Assembly (NCBI RefSeq): GCF_049446075.1
Contig: NZ_JBMSEB010000002.1
Coordinates: 310,001-374,000, forward strand
DNA: 64,000 bases
Reading direction: 5' to 3'
DNA from: Humibacter sp049446075
Lineage (GTDB): Bacteria; Actinomycetota; Actinomycetes; Actinomycetales; Microbacteriaceae
Position 1 is the stretch's first letter. Every line of letters begins with the position of its first letter. The translations under genes and the position numbers were made by a program. The notes under the pieces are model-generated. The model was not told where the DNA came from and searched no databases. It saw nothing but the letters and a program-made list of their open reading frames with translations. This document shows, piece after piece, positions 36,604-45,450 of the stretch.

Positions 36604-37508
36604 TGTCCAGCACGGCAACTCGACTTCGACCGGATGCCGTTGCCCCTGAGAGATGGCTCGACCCGCAGCGTGCCCCGCGTCGCCGGCACATCGGGCGCGT
36701 TCGTTGGTGGGTCTACGTCATCCTCATCGCGGCGGCGATCGGCAGCATCTTTCCGCTGTACTGGATGTTCGTGGTGTCGTCGACCAACACGGCCGCGGCA
36801 TCCCAGCTGCCGCCGCGCGTGATTCCAGGCGGCAACTTCTTCGACATGGTCGGCGTCGTCTTCTCGACCGTGCCGTTCGGCCAATCGATCCTGAACAGCG
36901 TCATCATCGCCGTCGCGATCGGCGGAGGCCAAGCCGTGCTGTGCGCGCTCGCCGGCTTCGCTTTCGCGAAGCTGCGCTTCCGGGGACGGAACGCGCTCTT
37001 TCTCGTGGTGCTGCTGACCATGACCGTTCCTGCTCAGCTCTCGATCATCCCGCAGTACATGATCATCAGCACGTTCAACTGGGTCGACACCCTTCAGGGA
37101 GTGATCTTCCCGGGTCTCGCGAGCGCGTTCGGGATCTTCTGGATGCGTCAGCATCTGTCGTCGACGATGAGCGACGAGCTCATGGGCGCCGCGCGTATCG
37201 ACGGCGCGAACAGTTGGCAGATCTTCTGGCGGATCGCCTTCCCGATCGTGCGTCCCGCCGCCTTCGTGCTCGGGTTGCTCGGATTCGTGACCAGCTGGAA
37301 CGACTTTCTCTGGCCGTTCATCGTGCTCAAGTCGCCGGAGAACTACACCGTGCAGATCGCCATCCAGGCGCTGCAGAAGAGCTACACGATCAATCTCGGG
37401 CTGGCCATGACCGGGTCGTTCCTCGCGACGCTCCCACTGCTCATCGTGTTCTTCTTCGTCGGACGACGCCTTGTGGCGGGCATCATGGACGGAGCGTTCA
37501 AAGGATGA
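36603..37508 (+). CDS. CUT1 ABC transporter permease, MalG type
   Basis: Second membrane subunit, 301 residues, with the EAA loop in the form 'GAARIDGANSWQIFWRIAFPI'. It starts at an ATG overlapping the previous stop (TGATG). Hydrophobic segments and the C-terminal 'GRRLVAGIMDGAFKG' are typical of MalG-type permeases. No ATPase gene is present in this locus, so a shared MsmK-type ATPase encoded elsewhere is probably used. Confidence 0.93.
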   Translation: MSSTATRLRPDAVAPERWLDPQRAPRRRHIGRVRWWVYVILIAAAIGSIFPLYWMFVVSSTNTAAASQLPPRVIPGGNFFDMVGVVFSTVPFGQSILNSVIIAVAIGGGQAVLCALAGFAFAKLRFRGRNALFLVVLLTMTVPAQLSIIPQYMIISTFNWVDTLQGVIFPGLASAFGIFWMRQHLSSTMSDELMGAARIDGANSWQIFWRIAFPIVRPAAFVLGLLGFVTSWNDFLWPFIVLKSPENYTVQIAIQALQKSYTINLGLAMTGSFLATLPLLIVFFFVGRRLVAGIMDGAFKG

Positions 37509-37596
37509 GCGGAGCCGCACGCCGCGCTGCAGAGCGTGTGCCTCCATGACCCGCGCTGGAGCATCCTGAACAGTAGGACCCCGAGAAGGAGCAACT

Positions 37597-38613
37597 ATGG
37601 CCGCGACGCTACGAGACGTCGCCCGCCTTGCCGGAGTCTCGTTCCGAACGGTCTCGAACGTGGTCAACGGGTACAAGTACGTCAGCGAGGCCACTCGAAC
37701 CAAGGTTGAAGCGGCCATTGCAGAACTCGACTATCAGCCGAACTACTCTGCTCGCAGCCTGCGGCTGGGGCGCAGCAACCTGCTCGGCCTCGCCGTTCCG
37801 ACCCTCACCCAGGGCTATTTCGCGGAGCTGGCATCCGAGATCATCGACATCGCGCGAGACCGCGGCTACACCGTTCTGACCGAGCAGACCAACTCCACTC
37901 GGGCACTCGAACTGGATGCGCTTCAGGGTGCTCGGCGCCAGATGACCGACGGCCTGCTCATCAACCCGCTAGCGCTGACATCCGAAGACGCCCGGGTGTT
38001 CGCCACCGAACGACCCGTCGTGCTCCTCGGCGAGAACGTGTTCTCGCCGGAGGTCGACCACGTCACCATGCGGAACGTGGAAGCCGCTCAAGCCGGCACG
38101 GAGTATCTGATCGACCTCGGTCATCGGCGGATCGCCCTGATCGGCCGCACGGATGCAGCGGGCCCGGCCCTCGGGACCTCCGTGCTCCGCGTCGAGGGCT
38201 ACCGCCGCGGCCTGCAGACCCGCGGCATCGATCGCGACCCCGAGCTCGAGCTGCCGACCGGCGCGTGGGCGTACGAAGACGGCGGCTCGGCAGTGCGTTC
38301 GCTGCTCGATCGCGGAATCGAGTTCGACGCCGTGTTCGCGGTGACCGATGTTCTCGCTATCGGCGCGCTGCACGAGCTCCAGGCATCCGGTCTGGACGTG
38401 CCAGGAGACGTGTCGGTCCTGGGGTTCGACGACCTCGTCGAGAGCAGGTACACCACCCCATCGCTCAGCACGATCGATGGAGGTCGACGACGAATCGCCG
38501 ACATCGCCGTGGATGTGCTGCTCAATCGGATCGAGTCCCCTCGAGCGCCCGTCGCCTTCCGCGAAGTCGACTTCGAACTCATCCCGCGCGGCTCGACGGG
38601 CTCCCGACCCTAG
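37597..38613 (+). CDS. LacI-family regulator of the glycan-use locus
   Basis: A 338-residue repressor with the canonical N-terminal helix-turn-helix ('LRDVARLAGVSFRTVSNVVN', residues 5-24) and hinge, and a periplasmic-binding-protein-like effector domain ('LGLAVPTLTQGYF', 'VLGFDDLVESRYTTP'). AAGGAG precedes the ATG. It sits between the transporter and the GH43 gene. The two TGCAACGTTGCA palindromes before the transporter and alpha-galactosidase are its likely targets; none is seen before its own gene. Confidence 0.92.
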   Translation: MAATLRDVARLAGVSFRTVSNVVNGYKYVSEATRTKVEAAIAELDYQPNYSARSLRLGRSNLLGLAVPTLTQGYFAELASEIIDIARDRGYTVLTEQTNSTRALELDALQGARRQMTDGLLINPLALTSEDARVFATERPVVLLGENVFSPEVDHVTMRNVEAAQAGTEYLIDLGHRRIALIGRTDAAGPALGTSVLRVEGYRRGLQTRGIDRDPELELPTGAWAYEDGGSAVRSLLDRGIEFDAVFAVTDVLAIGALHELQASGLDVPGDVSVLGFDDLVESRYTTPSLSTIDGGRRRIADIAVDVLLNRIESPRAPVAFREVDFELIPRGSTGSRP

Positions 38614-38698
38614 TCGTACCGTCCGTTCGCCACTCGGTCGCTCCAGCACGCCCGGCACGGCGCCCCGTTGCACCCACCACCCACCACGAAAGGCTTAT

Positions 38699-40156
38699 GT
38701 GCTCCAGCCCGTGAACCCGGTACTCGCCGGCTTCTATCCCGATCCCTCGATCTGTCGTTCAGGCGATCGCTACTACCTCGTCAACTCGACATTCGAGTAC
38801 TTTCCCGGCCTGCCCATCCATGCCAGCGACGACCTCGTGTCGTGGGCGCCGATCGGGCACGCCGCCGTCACAGCAACCGACATCGACTTCTCGTCCATCG
38901 CCGACTCGAAAGGGGTCTACGCTCCCACCATCCGCTACCACGACGGGATCTTCTACATCGTCTGCACGCTCGTCGGCGACGGCGACGAATCGAGCTTCAT
39001 CGTGACGGCCACCGACCCCGCCGGGCCCTGGTCCAAGCCCACCTGGGTGCAGGATGCCGACGGCTTCGATCCTTCGCTCCTCTTTCACGACAGGCGCGCG
39101 TATTGGTGCGCCACGAGGATCAAGCGGCCCAGCGAGTACGACGGCCAGTGCGAGGTGTGGGTGCGTGAGATCGACGTGGAATCCGGCGTCTTCGCCAGCG
39201 ACGAGACGATCGTCTGGCAGTCCGCGCTTCGGGACGCCACGTGGAGCGAAGCGCCGCATCTTTTCGAACGCAACGGATGGTTCTACCTGCTGACCGCCGA
39301 AGGCGGCACCTTCCGCGACCACGCCATCGTCATCGCGCGCTCGAGGTCTCTCACGGGACCGTACGAGAACTGCCCGCGCAATCCCATCTTCACCCACCGC
39401 CACCTGGGTGCCGCGTACCCGGTTCAGAACGTGGGCCATGCCGACTTCGTGGAACGTGTTGACGGCTCCTGGGCTGCCGTGCTCCTTGCCGTCAGGACCA
39501 TCGACGATGAACACATCCTGGGCCGCGAGACATTCGTCGCCGACGTCGTCTGGGAAGACGATTGGCCCGTTCTCAATCCGGGCGTCGGCGTCATCGCCGA
39601 CGTCGGAGATCGACCGGTCGCGACCACCAGCGAACCCGCCACGATCGGCGATGCGCTGGCCGTGCGGGGAACGACGGAGTTCGCGCACGAGCGGGCCGAC
39701 GGCATCCTTCTGCGCTCGACGGGTGCTGCGGTCACCGGCGACGGTCATCCGGCAGCCCTCCTCTATCGGTTGCGCCATCACCATGCCGAGGTCGGCGTGT
39801 CGTTCGAGCGCATCGTCGAGGGCGCCGTCGTTGGGCTTCTGCTGCGCCAAAGCTCCAGCTACTCGATCCGGCTCGAGCTGGCACAGGCGCTGGTGCGCGT
39901 CATCCGCCGGGGCGCGGGAGTCGACGAGGTGGTCGAGGAGTGGACCTGTGATGCCACGGCTCCCCTGGTGACGGCTCGGTTCGAGGGGTCGAGCGTGTCG
40001 TTCGCGGTCGACGGGCGCAGGAGCGCGGCGATACCCACCGACGTGCTGAGCACGGAAGTCGCGGGTGGATTCGTCGGGACCGTGTGGGGGCCGTACGTCG
40101 AGGGGGATGCCGGGACGGCGACCGTGCTCGTGCGGAGCACGACGTACGTCGGGTGA
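38699..40156 (+). CDS. Glycoside hydrolase family 43 (beta-xylosidase/arabinofuranosidase type)
   Basis: Inverting glycosidase of 485 residues. The N-terminal five-bladed propeller has the general base Asp15 in 'GFYPDPSICR', the modulating Asp124 in 'GFDPSLLFH' and the acid Glu184 in 'WSEAPHLFE'. The C-terminal region (after about 320) is a beta-sandwich of the kind found in XynB-like enzymes. The start is a GTG after AAAGG; an ATG two bases earlier is out of frame and stops at once. No signal peptide, so it works on imported xylo- or arabino-oligosaccharides. It is the last gene of the operon. Confidence 0.9.
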   Translation: MLQPVNPVLAGFYPDPSICRSGDRYYLVNSTFEYFPGLPIHASDDLVSWAPIGHAAVTATDIDFSSIADSKGVYAPTIRYHDGIFYIVCTLVGDGDESSFIVTATDPAGPWSKPTWVQDADGFDPSLLFHDRRAYWCATRIKRPSEYDGQCEVWVREIDVESGVFASDETIVWQSALRDATWSEAPHLFERNGWFYLLTAEGGTFRDHAIVIARSRSLTGPYENCPRNPIFTHRHLGAAYPVQNVGHADFVERVDGSWAAVLLAVRTIDDEHILGRETFVADVVWEDDWPVLNPGVGVIADVGDRPVATTSEPATIGDALAVRGTTEFAHERADGILLRSTGAAVTGDGHPAALLYRLRHHHAEVGVSFERIVEGAVVGLLLRQSSSYSIRLELAQALVRVIRRGAGVDEVVEEWTCDATAPLVTARFEGSSVSFAVDGRRSAAIPTDVLSTEVAGGFVGTVWGPYVEGDAGTATVLVRSTTYVG

Positions 40157-40178
40157 GTCGGCTGGGGTGCCGGGGCTT

Positions 40179-40205
40179 GGTTTCGATACGCCCGCTTGCG
40201 CGGGG
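40179..40205. repeat. Partial palindromic repeat of family B
   Basis: GGTTTCGATACGCCCGC followed by TTGCGCGGGGG, the left half of a family B element, in the 52-bp gap between the convergent GH43 and oxidoreductase genes. Confidence 0.7.
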
Positions 40206-40208
40206 GCG

Positions 40209-41153
40209 TCAGGGCAGGAGGATGATCTTGCCGCGCACCTCGCCGGACTGCCCTGCTCGGTGGGCCTCGGCGGCATCCCGTAGCGAGTAGGTCGCCCCGA
40301 TCTCGACCTGGAACGTGCCGTCGGCAAGGCCGGCCAACGCGGCCTCGAGCCCCTCAGCGCGCAGCGCCTCCTCTTCGGGCGTCAGCGGCACGGGACTCCC
40401 GCCCGACCACGCCTTGATGCCGAGCTCCGCCGCCTTGGCACCCACGACGATGGTTCCGATGTGGGAGCGGTCTGCGACCAACTCGAAGGATGCCTGCAGT
40501 GCGGCATCCGTTCCGGCCATGTCGAGCACATAGCCCACGCCCTGCGGAACGGCCTCGCGCACCCGCTCGACCAGCCCGTCGCCGTACTCGAGCGCGATGG
40601 CGCCGAGCTCGCGAACACGGTCTAGATTCCGGGGGCCGGCCGTTCCGACGACGGTGACGCCGCGAGCTCGCGCGAACTGAAGCGCGGCCTGCCCGACGGC
40701 TCCGGATGCGCCATGAATGAGGAGCACATCTCCCTCGCCCGCTCCTATCGAAGCGACCGCCTGGTAGGCGGTGCCCGCCGGCACGCCGAGGGCCGCGGCA
40801 TGCTCGAACGACACATTCGCCGGCTTGCGCACGAGCTTGCCCCCCGATGCAACGATCTCGCTCGCGTATCCCCCGCTCGCGCCACGCACCACGACCTCGT
40901 CGCCGACGGACCAGTCCTCCACGCCTTCGCCCACCACCGAGACGACGCCCGAGACGTCGAGCCCCAACCGCCGGGGCTTCTCGATCGGATCGGACGGGCG
41001 GGTGCCCTGCCGCAGCTTCCAGTCGATCGGGTTGACCCCAGCCGCCTTCACGTCGATGCGCACCTTGCCCTCGCCCGGCACCGGGTCGGGATACTCGGCC
41101 GCCTCGAGGACCTCGGGTCCGCCGAATCGTGCGTACTGGATCACCGTCTGCAT
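40209..41153 (-). CDS. Zinc-independent quinone oxidoreductase-like MDR protein
   Basis: NADP-dependent medium-chain reductase of 314 residues. 'NPIDWKLRQG' and 'LGLDVSGVVSVVGEGV' come from the GroES-like domain. The cofactor fold is 'VLLIHGASGAVGQAALQFARARG' (AxGxxG form), and 'GKIILLP' is at the C-terminus. The structural and catalytic zinc cysteines are absent, as in the quinone reductase branch. The gene lies upstream of nothing obvious; a TetR gene is 27 bp further right on the same strand, so read-through from that operon is possible. Confidence 0.9.
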   Translation of the reverse strand: MQTVIQYARFGGPEVLEAAEYPDPVPGEGKVRIDVKAAGVNPIDWKLRQGTRPSDPIEKPRRLGLDVSGVVSVVGEGVEDWSVGDEVVVRGASGGYASEIVASGGKLVRKPANVSFEHAAALGVPAGTAYQAVASIGAGEGDVLLIHGASGAVGQAALQFARARGVTVVGTAGPRNLDRVRELGAIALEYGDGLVERVREAVPQGVGYVLDMAGTDAALQASFELVADRSHIGTIVVGAKAAELGIKAWSGGSPVPLTPEEEALRAEGLEAALAGLADGTFQVEIGATYSLRDAAEAHRAGQSGEVRGKIILLP

Positions 41154-41180
41154 GAAGCCTCCTCGAGTCGTCCTCTCACA

Positions 41181-41828
41181 CTATGGGAGTGGTACGGAGC
41201 GCTGGTTGGGTAGCGGTTCCACCGGCGCCCGCACCTCCCGCGGCGGCGCTGTGGGCAGCGGGCCCATGAGGTAGCCGTGCACGGTCGGGCCGAGGTGGGC
41301 GACGATCCACTCTGTGTCCGCCGAGGCGAGGGGCTCCCATCGCAGCACGTAGCGGGCGAGCATGAGGCCCGCGACCTGGCTGGCGAGCAGAGCTGCACGG
41401 GTGTCGACCTCGTCCGGGCTCGGCGAGAACCGCGTGACCACCGGACGCACCGCGCGCTCGAGGATGAACGTACGAGCGCGCGCGGCAAGCGCCTGATTGC
41501 GTGTCGCAGTACGCAAGACCGCCGTGAGGGCCGATGCGTGAGCATCCCAGGTGCGTACGAGCGTCGAGAGAAGCTCGCGCGCGGCATCCTCGGGAGCTGC
41601 GTCGAGTACGGGCGTGATGACATCCCGCGGGTCCACCCGCAGATTCGTCACTGCCTCGAAGAGGCCGCCCTTCGAACCGAAGTAGTGAGCGATCATGGCC
41701 GGGTCCACTCCGGCGCGCTGGGCGATCTCGCGCGTCGTGGCGTCGTCGCCGCGATCCGCGAACACCTCGCGCGCGGCATCCAGCAGCTCCTGCCTGGTGG
41801 TGGACTTACCGGGCCGGCGGCCGCTCAC
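41181..41828 (-). CDS. TetR-family regulator, last gene of an ABC exporter operon
   Basis: A 215-residue repressor with an N-terminal helix-turn-helix ('TTREIAQRAGVDPAMIAHYFGSK', about 31-53) and a TetR_C-like domain. Its ATG overlaps the stop codon of the ABC ATPase gene (ATGA), so it is translated as part of that operon. The arrangement resembles the E. coli CecR (YbiH) and YbhFSR locus, where a TetR regulator controls a fused ATPase exporter. A palindrome upstream of the first gene (44980-44999) is the likely operator. Confidence 0.88.
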   Translation of the reverse strand: MSGRRPGKSTTRQELLDAAREVFADRGDDATTREIAQRAGVDPAMIAHYFGSKGGLFEAVTNLRVDPRDVITPVLDAAPEDAARELLSTLVRTWDAHASALTAVLRTATRNQALAARARTFILERAVRPVVTRFSPSPDEVDTRAALLASQVAGLMLARYVLRWEPLASADTEWIVAHLGPTVHGYLMGPLPTAPPREVRAPVEPLPNQRSVPLP

Positions 41829-43759
41829 GCCGCGGTCCCCGCATGCTCGGCCGCACCGAGCGAAGCCGAGGCCTCGCGATCGAGCAGCACCATGGTCTCC
41901 TCCAGGGTCGCGGGGACGGGCTGCACGCGTGCCCGGATGCCGGCGAGCGCGTGAACGACGTCATCGCGCAGGGCATCCTCACCGCCCTTTTCGGCGCGTC
42001 CGGCCACGCGGATGCTCCGCCCGCTCAGCATGATCGGCAGGCCGGAGCGGTCCAAGACCTCGAACAACCGCTGCCACGACACCCCGGGATCGTCGCTCGT
42101 GACGAGAACGGCCCGTGCGCCGGCGGTGAGGTCGTGCACCCTACCGGAGCCCACCATCCGCCCCTGTGAGAGCAAAGCGAGCCGCGTGCACTGCTCGGCC
42201 TCCTGTAGGTAGTGAGTGGTCACGATGACGGCACGACCGGCATCCGCCTGAGCATGGATGACGTCCCACAACCTCGCTCTCGCGAGCGGATCGACCCCGG
42301 ACGTCGGCTCGTCGAGCACGAGCAGCTCGGGCCCGTGAGAGAGTGCCAGCACGAACGCGAGCTGGCGTTGCCGCCCGAGTCCGATGTCGCCGACCACCGC
42401 CGAGCGCACCTGAAGCAGCGGCCCGGGGAGTTGAGGCTTCGGCACGTCGTAGACCCTGGACAGGAAGGCCACATTCTCGCGAACGCTCAGCGTCGTGTAG
42501 AGGCCGAGCCCCTGCGGAACGTACCCGAGCCTCCGTCGGGAGGCGTTGCTCGGCAGGGCGCCGAACAGTGTCGCCTCGCCCTCGTCCGCTCGCTCGAGGC
42601 CGAGCATGATGCGCAGCAGTGTCGTCTTGCCCGCTCCGTTCGCCCCGATGAGGCCGACCACCTCACCGGGGCGCACGTCGAGGCTGACGTCGTCGAGGGC
42701 GGTGGCATGCCCGAAGTGCTTCGTGATGTGTCGGGCGGCGGCGGCCGCATCGGATGACTGCTGGTCGCGCCGGTCGAAACCGGGGACCGGGCGGGTTTCG
42801 GCGGACACGGGGCGGGCCTCGACGCGCGGTGGCTTGGTTTCGACAGGCTCAACCGGCGGTGGCGGCTCAACCGGCGGGTTCGGCTTCACGCCCGGGTCCG
42901 GGTGTGCCGCAAGGGACAGCGCGATCAAGGCGTCTTCGAAGTCCGGATGCTCGACGCGCGTACTCGCCGCGAGCTCACCCGTCTCGGGCGGCCACCACAC
43001 GTGGCGCTCGGTGCCGCGGCGCCACGTGCGATCCGCGATCGCGGAAGGCACGGCATCCGGGTCGTCGAGTGTTGCGATGCTGCCCGGCACCGACGCGATG
43101 ATTTCGTCCGGCGTGCCTGCGGCGAGCGTCCGTCCGGCATCCAGCGCGAGCACGGCTGCCGCCCGCTGCGCCTCATCGAGGTAGGTGGTGGCCATGACGA
43201 CAGTGGTGGCCGTTCCGTTGGTCGTGGAGCCCGCCGTGGCGCTGATCAGGCGCCACAGCTCGACCCTGCTCACCGGGTCGACGCCCGTGCTCGGCTCGTC
43301 GAGCAGCACGAGCTCGGGTTCGTGCAGGATCGCCAGCAGGAATCCGAGCTTCTGCCGCATGCCGCCGGACAGCGCGTTGCCTAGGCGACGGTCGGCATCT
43401 GCGAGACCCGCGCGCTCGAGAAGCTCGGCCGAGCGGGAGCGGATGCGTGCGGCGGGCATGCCGTACGAGCGCCCGACGAACTCTAGGTTCTCCTGCACCG
43501 TCAGCGTGGGCCACACGCCTGACGTCGCCGGCTGGTACCCGAAGCGGGTGCGGTCTACGGTGCGGATGTCTCCGGCATCCGCCTGCACGCGACCTGCGAG
43601 CGCGCGCAGCAGTGTCGACTTGCCCGCGCCGTCCCCTCCGACGATCGCCGTGACCTGGCCGGGCTGGGCCTCCAGCGTCACGTCCCGGAGCGCCTCGGTG
43701 TGCCCGAATCGCACGGACAGGCCGTTGACGCCAAGAGCGGACGCGGCGTGGGCGCTCAC
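41825..43759 (-). CDS. ABC exporter ATPase with two fused nucleotide-binding domains (YbhF-like)
   Basis: A 644-residue cytoplasmic subunit with two ATPase domains. Domain 1 has Walker A GGDGAGKST, signature LSGGMRQ and Walker B LVLLDEPSTGVD. Domain 2 has GANGAGKTT, a degenerate signature 'IGLGRQRQLAF' in place of LSGGQ, and LLVLDEPTSGVD. Between them is a Pro/Val/Glu-rich linker (about residues 290-340) partly encoded by a family B repeat. It starts at a GTG overlapping the permease stop by four bases. Partner membrane protein is the ABC-2 permease just upstream. An upstream extension into the permease gene is a shadow frame. Confidence 0.9.
   Translation of the reverse strand: MSAHAASALGVNGLSVRFGHTEALRDVTLEAQPGQVTAIVGGDGAGKSTLLRALAGRVQADAGDIRTVDRTRFGYQPATSGVWPTLTVQENLEFVGRSYGMPAARIRSRSAELLERAGLADADRRLGNALSGGMRQKLGFLLAILHEPELVLLDEPSTGVDPVSRVELWRLISATAGSTTNGTATTVVMATTYLDEAQRAAAVLALDAGRTLAAGTPDEIIASVPGSIATLDDPDAVPSAIADRTWRRGTERHVWWPPETGELAASTRVEHPDFEDALIALSLAAHPDPGVKPNPPVEPPPPVEPVETKPPRVEARPVSAETRPVPGFDRRDQQSSDAAAAARHITKHFGHATALDDVSLDVRPGEVVGLIGANGAGKTTLLRIMLGLERADEGEATLFGALPSNASRRRLGYVPQGLGLYTTLSVRENVAFLSRVYDVPKPQLPGPLLQVRSAVVGDIGLGRQRQLAFVLALSHGPELLVLDEPTSGVDPLARARLWDVIHAQADAGRAVIVTTHYLQEAEQCTRLALLSQGRMVGSGRVHDLTAGARAVLVTSDDPGVSWQRLFEVLDRSGLPIMLSGRSIRVAGRAEKGGEDALRDDVVHALAGIRARVQPVPATLEETMVLLDREASASLGAAEHAGTAA
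42836..42872. repeat. Family B-related repeat inside the ATPase linker
   Basis: GGTTTCGACAGGCTCAACC (42836-42854) followed by a second GGCTCAACC at 42864-42872. Read on the coding strand it supplies part of the Pro/Val/Glu linker between the two ATPase domains. The GGTTGAGCCTGTCGAAACC form is a variant of the repeat in intergenic regions of this window. Confidence 0.7.
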
Positions 43760-44928
43760 TGCGCGACCTCCGCCGCGTGCCGCGGTGAGGCATCCGTCTC
43801 GACTTTCGCACGCTGCTTGACGGGCGAGATGCTGCGGCTGAGTCGTACGACGGCGAGGCCGAAGATCACGACCGCCATCGCCGCGAGGATGACGAGCGGG
43901 AACCACAGCGAATCCCATCCGGCGCCGCGGATCATCACGCCCTGCGAGATCATCGTGAACCACGTGAGGGGCAGGCAGTAGCCGATCCAGCGCACGCCCG
44001 CCGCCATAGCGGACAGCGGGAAGATCATGCCGGAGAGCAGGATCTGCGGCAGTAGCACCATGAACGCGAGCTGAATCGCCTGCCCCGTCGTGCGCGACAC
44101 CGACGATATGAGCACGCCGAGCCCAAGCACCACGAAGAGGAACAGTGCGGCGCCGACGATGAAGATGAGCGGATTGCCGTTGAACGGGACCCCGAACAGC
44201 AGCAGCCCGAGCACCGTGATGAGCGCCATGTCGAAGCACGCCAGCAGGAAGTACGGCGAGATCTTGCCCAGCACCACGGCGCTCGCCCGCAGTGGCATGA
44301 CCGCCAGCTGCTCGAGTGTGCCCGCCTCGCGCTCTCGCACCAGACCGATCGACGTGATGATCGTGCCGATGAAGGTGAGGATGAGCCCGATGATCGCCGG
44401 CACCATGACCCAGGAGGTCTTGAGGTCGGGGTTGAACAAGGTCGTGACGGTCAGCGACGGCGGGGCGCGGTGCGCCTGTGCTTGCGCGGCGGTGGCCTGG
44501 GCCTGCTGCGACAACTGCTGCTGCATCTGGGCGAAGATCGTGCGCGCCGCCTGTGCCGCGAACAGGTTGGAGCCGTCGATGTACACGTGCGCCGAATACC
44601 CGGCGGATCCCTCGGGTCCCGGCACCAGCTCCGTGTAGATCGCCACGTCTGCGCGGTCGTCGCGAAGCTCGCGCGTGGCATCCGATCTCGTTCCGCTGCT
44701 GTCGGTCGAGATGACGTCGAGATGGTCTTTCAGTTTCGAGTTGTCGTCGATGAGCTTCTGCACGCTCGTGGCGTTGCTGCCGTAGACGGCGACGGTCAGC
44801 CGATCGACGGTGAAGTTGGCCGCGTAGCCGAAGATGATCAGCAGCAGAAGCGGCATCACGATGAGCAGCGCGAGCGTGCGTCGGTCGCGGCGCAGCTCCT
44901 GGAACTCCTTGAGCACGATCGCGCGCAT
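43756..44928 (-). CDS. ABC-2 type exporter permease (YbhS/R-like)
   Basis: Membrane subunit of 390 residues. One N-terminal helix is followed by a large extracytoplasmic domain (about 40-175, including a Gln/Ala-rich helix), then five helices near the C-terminus, the layout of the YbhS/YbhR and HlyD-linked ABC-2 family. 'LVREREAGTLEQLAVMPLR' is the conserved cytoplasmic motif. GAGGAGG precedes the ATG at 44928. Only one permease gene is present, so it may form a homodimer. No membrane-fusion partner is encoded nearby. Confidence 0.9.
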   Translation of the reverse strand: MRAIVLKEFQELRRDRRTLALLIVMPLLLLIIFGYAANFTVDRLTVAVYGSNATSVQKLIDDNSKLKDHLDVISTDSSGTRSDATRELRDDRADVAIYTELVPGPEGSAGYSAHVYIDGSNLFAAQAARTIFAQMQQQLSQQAQATAAQAQAHRAPPSLTVTTLFNPDLKTSWVMVPAIIGLILTFIGTIITSIGLVREREAGTLEQLAVMPLRASAVVLGKISPYFLLACFDMALITVLGLLLFGVPFNGNPLIFIVGAALFLFVVLGLGVLISSVSRTTGQAIQLAFMVLLPQILLSGMIFPLSAMAAGVRWIGYCLPLTWFTMISQGVMIRGAGWDSLWFPLVILAAMAVVIFGLAVVRLSRSISPVKQRAKVETDASPRHAAEVAQ

Positions 44929-44979
44929 GGTGACCTCCTCGCCGTCGACTGCGTGAGCGGATGTGGCCCACGGGTTCAT

Positions 44980-44999
44980 AATTCATCGTTTGGTGAATT
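44980..44999. promoter_or_regulatory. Candidate TetR operator for the ABC-2 exporter operon
   Basis: Palindrome AATTCA (44980-44985), 8 bp, TGAATT (44994-44999), about 50 bp before the permease start. On the minus strand it lies between TTGACG and TTATGA, so it would cover the promoter spacer. It is unusually A/T-rich for the region. Confidence 0.65.
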
Positions 45000-45044
45000 G
45001 CGTCAAGGGCCGGCCACGGCGCCCGCCTCCGCTACGTTCGTGGC

Positions 45045-45365
45045 ATGAGTGTCGTGCTGTGCGTGACGCTGTGGGCGCGCGCCGGACAAGAGGAAGCGCT
45101 CGTGGCATACGAGGACGCCGTACTGGCGCTGCTGCCGGAGCACGGGGCCCGCGTGGTGGCCAGGGTACGGTCGCAGGCGGGCGCCCCGGCGACGGATGCC
45201 ACGAGCGGGGCGCCGGACGGGCATCCGTTCGAGACGCAGATCATCGAACTGCCCGACGACGCCGCATTGGATGCCTACCTGCGCGACCCGAGGCGGGCGT
45301 CGGCATCCGAAGTGCGAGACCGGGCCATAGCGCGCACGGAGATCCAGCGAGTCGCACTCGTCTGA
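45045..45365 (+). CDS. Small alpha/beta-barrel protein, DUF1330-like
   Basis: A 106-residue cytoplasmic protein whose first strand and helix ('VLCVTLWARAGQEEALVAYEDAVLALLPEHG') and later 'IIELPDDAALDAYLRDP' resemble the dimeric ferredoxin-like barrels of the DUF1330/antibiotic-monooxygenase group. Function not known. A TACGTT box ends 6 nt before the ATG without a ribosome binding site, so it is probably leaderless. It is divergent from the ABC-2 exporter operon. Confidence 0.65.
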   Translation: MSVVLCVTLWARAGQEEALVAYEDAVLALLPEHGARVVARVRSQAGAPATDATSGAPDGHPFETQIIELPDDAALDAYLRDPRRASASEVRDRAIARTEIQRVALV

Positions 45366-45450
45366 AGCAGGGCGACTCGACTAGCGAGAGCCGGCCGTTA
45401 CAGCAGTCGCCAGGTTTCGTCGGAAACGAGCCCGAATGCCGGTCGTGCGA

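Noticed and set aside
43760..44986. Extension of the double-ATPase frame through the permease gene, giving over 1,050 codons
   Set aside because: The extra part is an out-of-frame shadow of the permease; the GTG overlapping the permease stop by four bases is the natural start.
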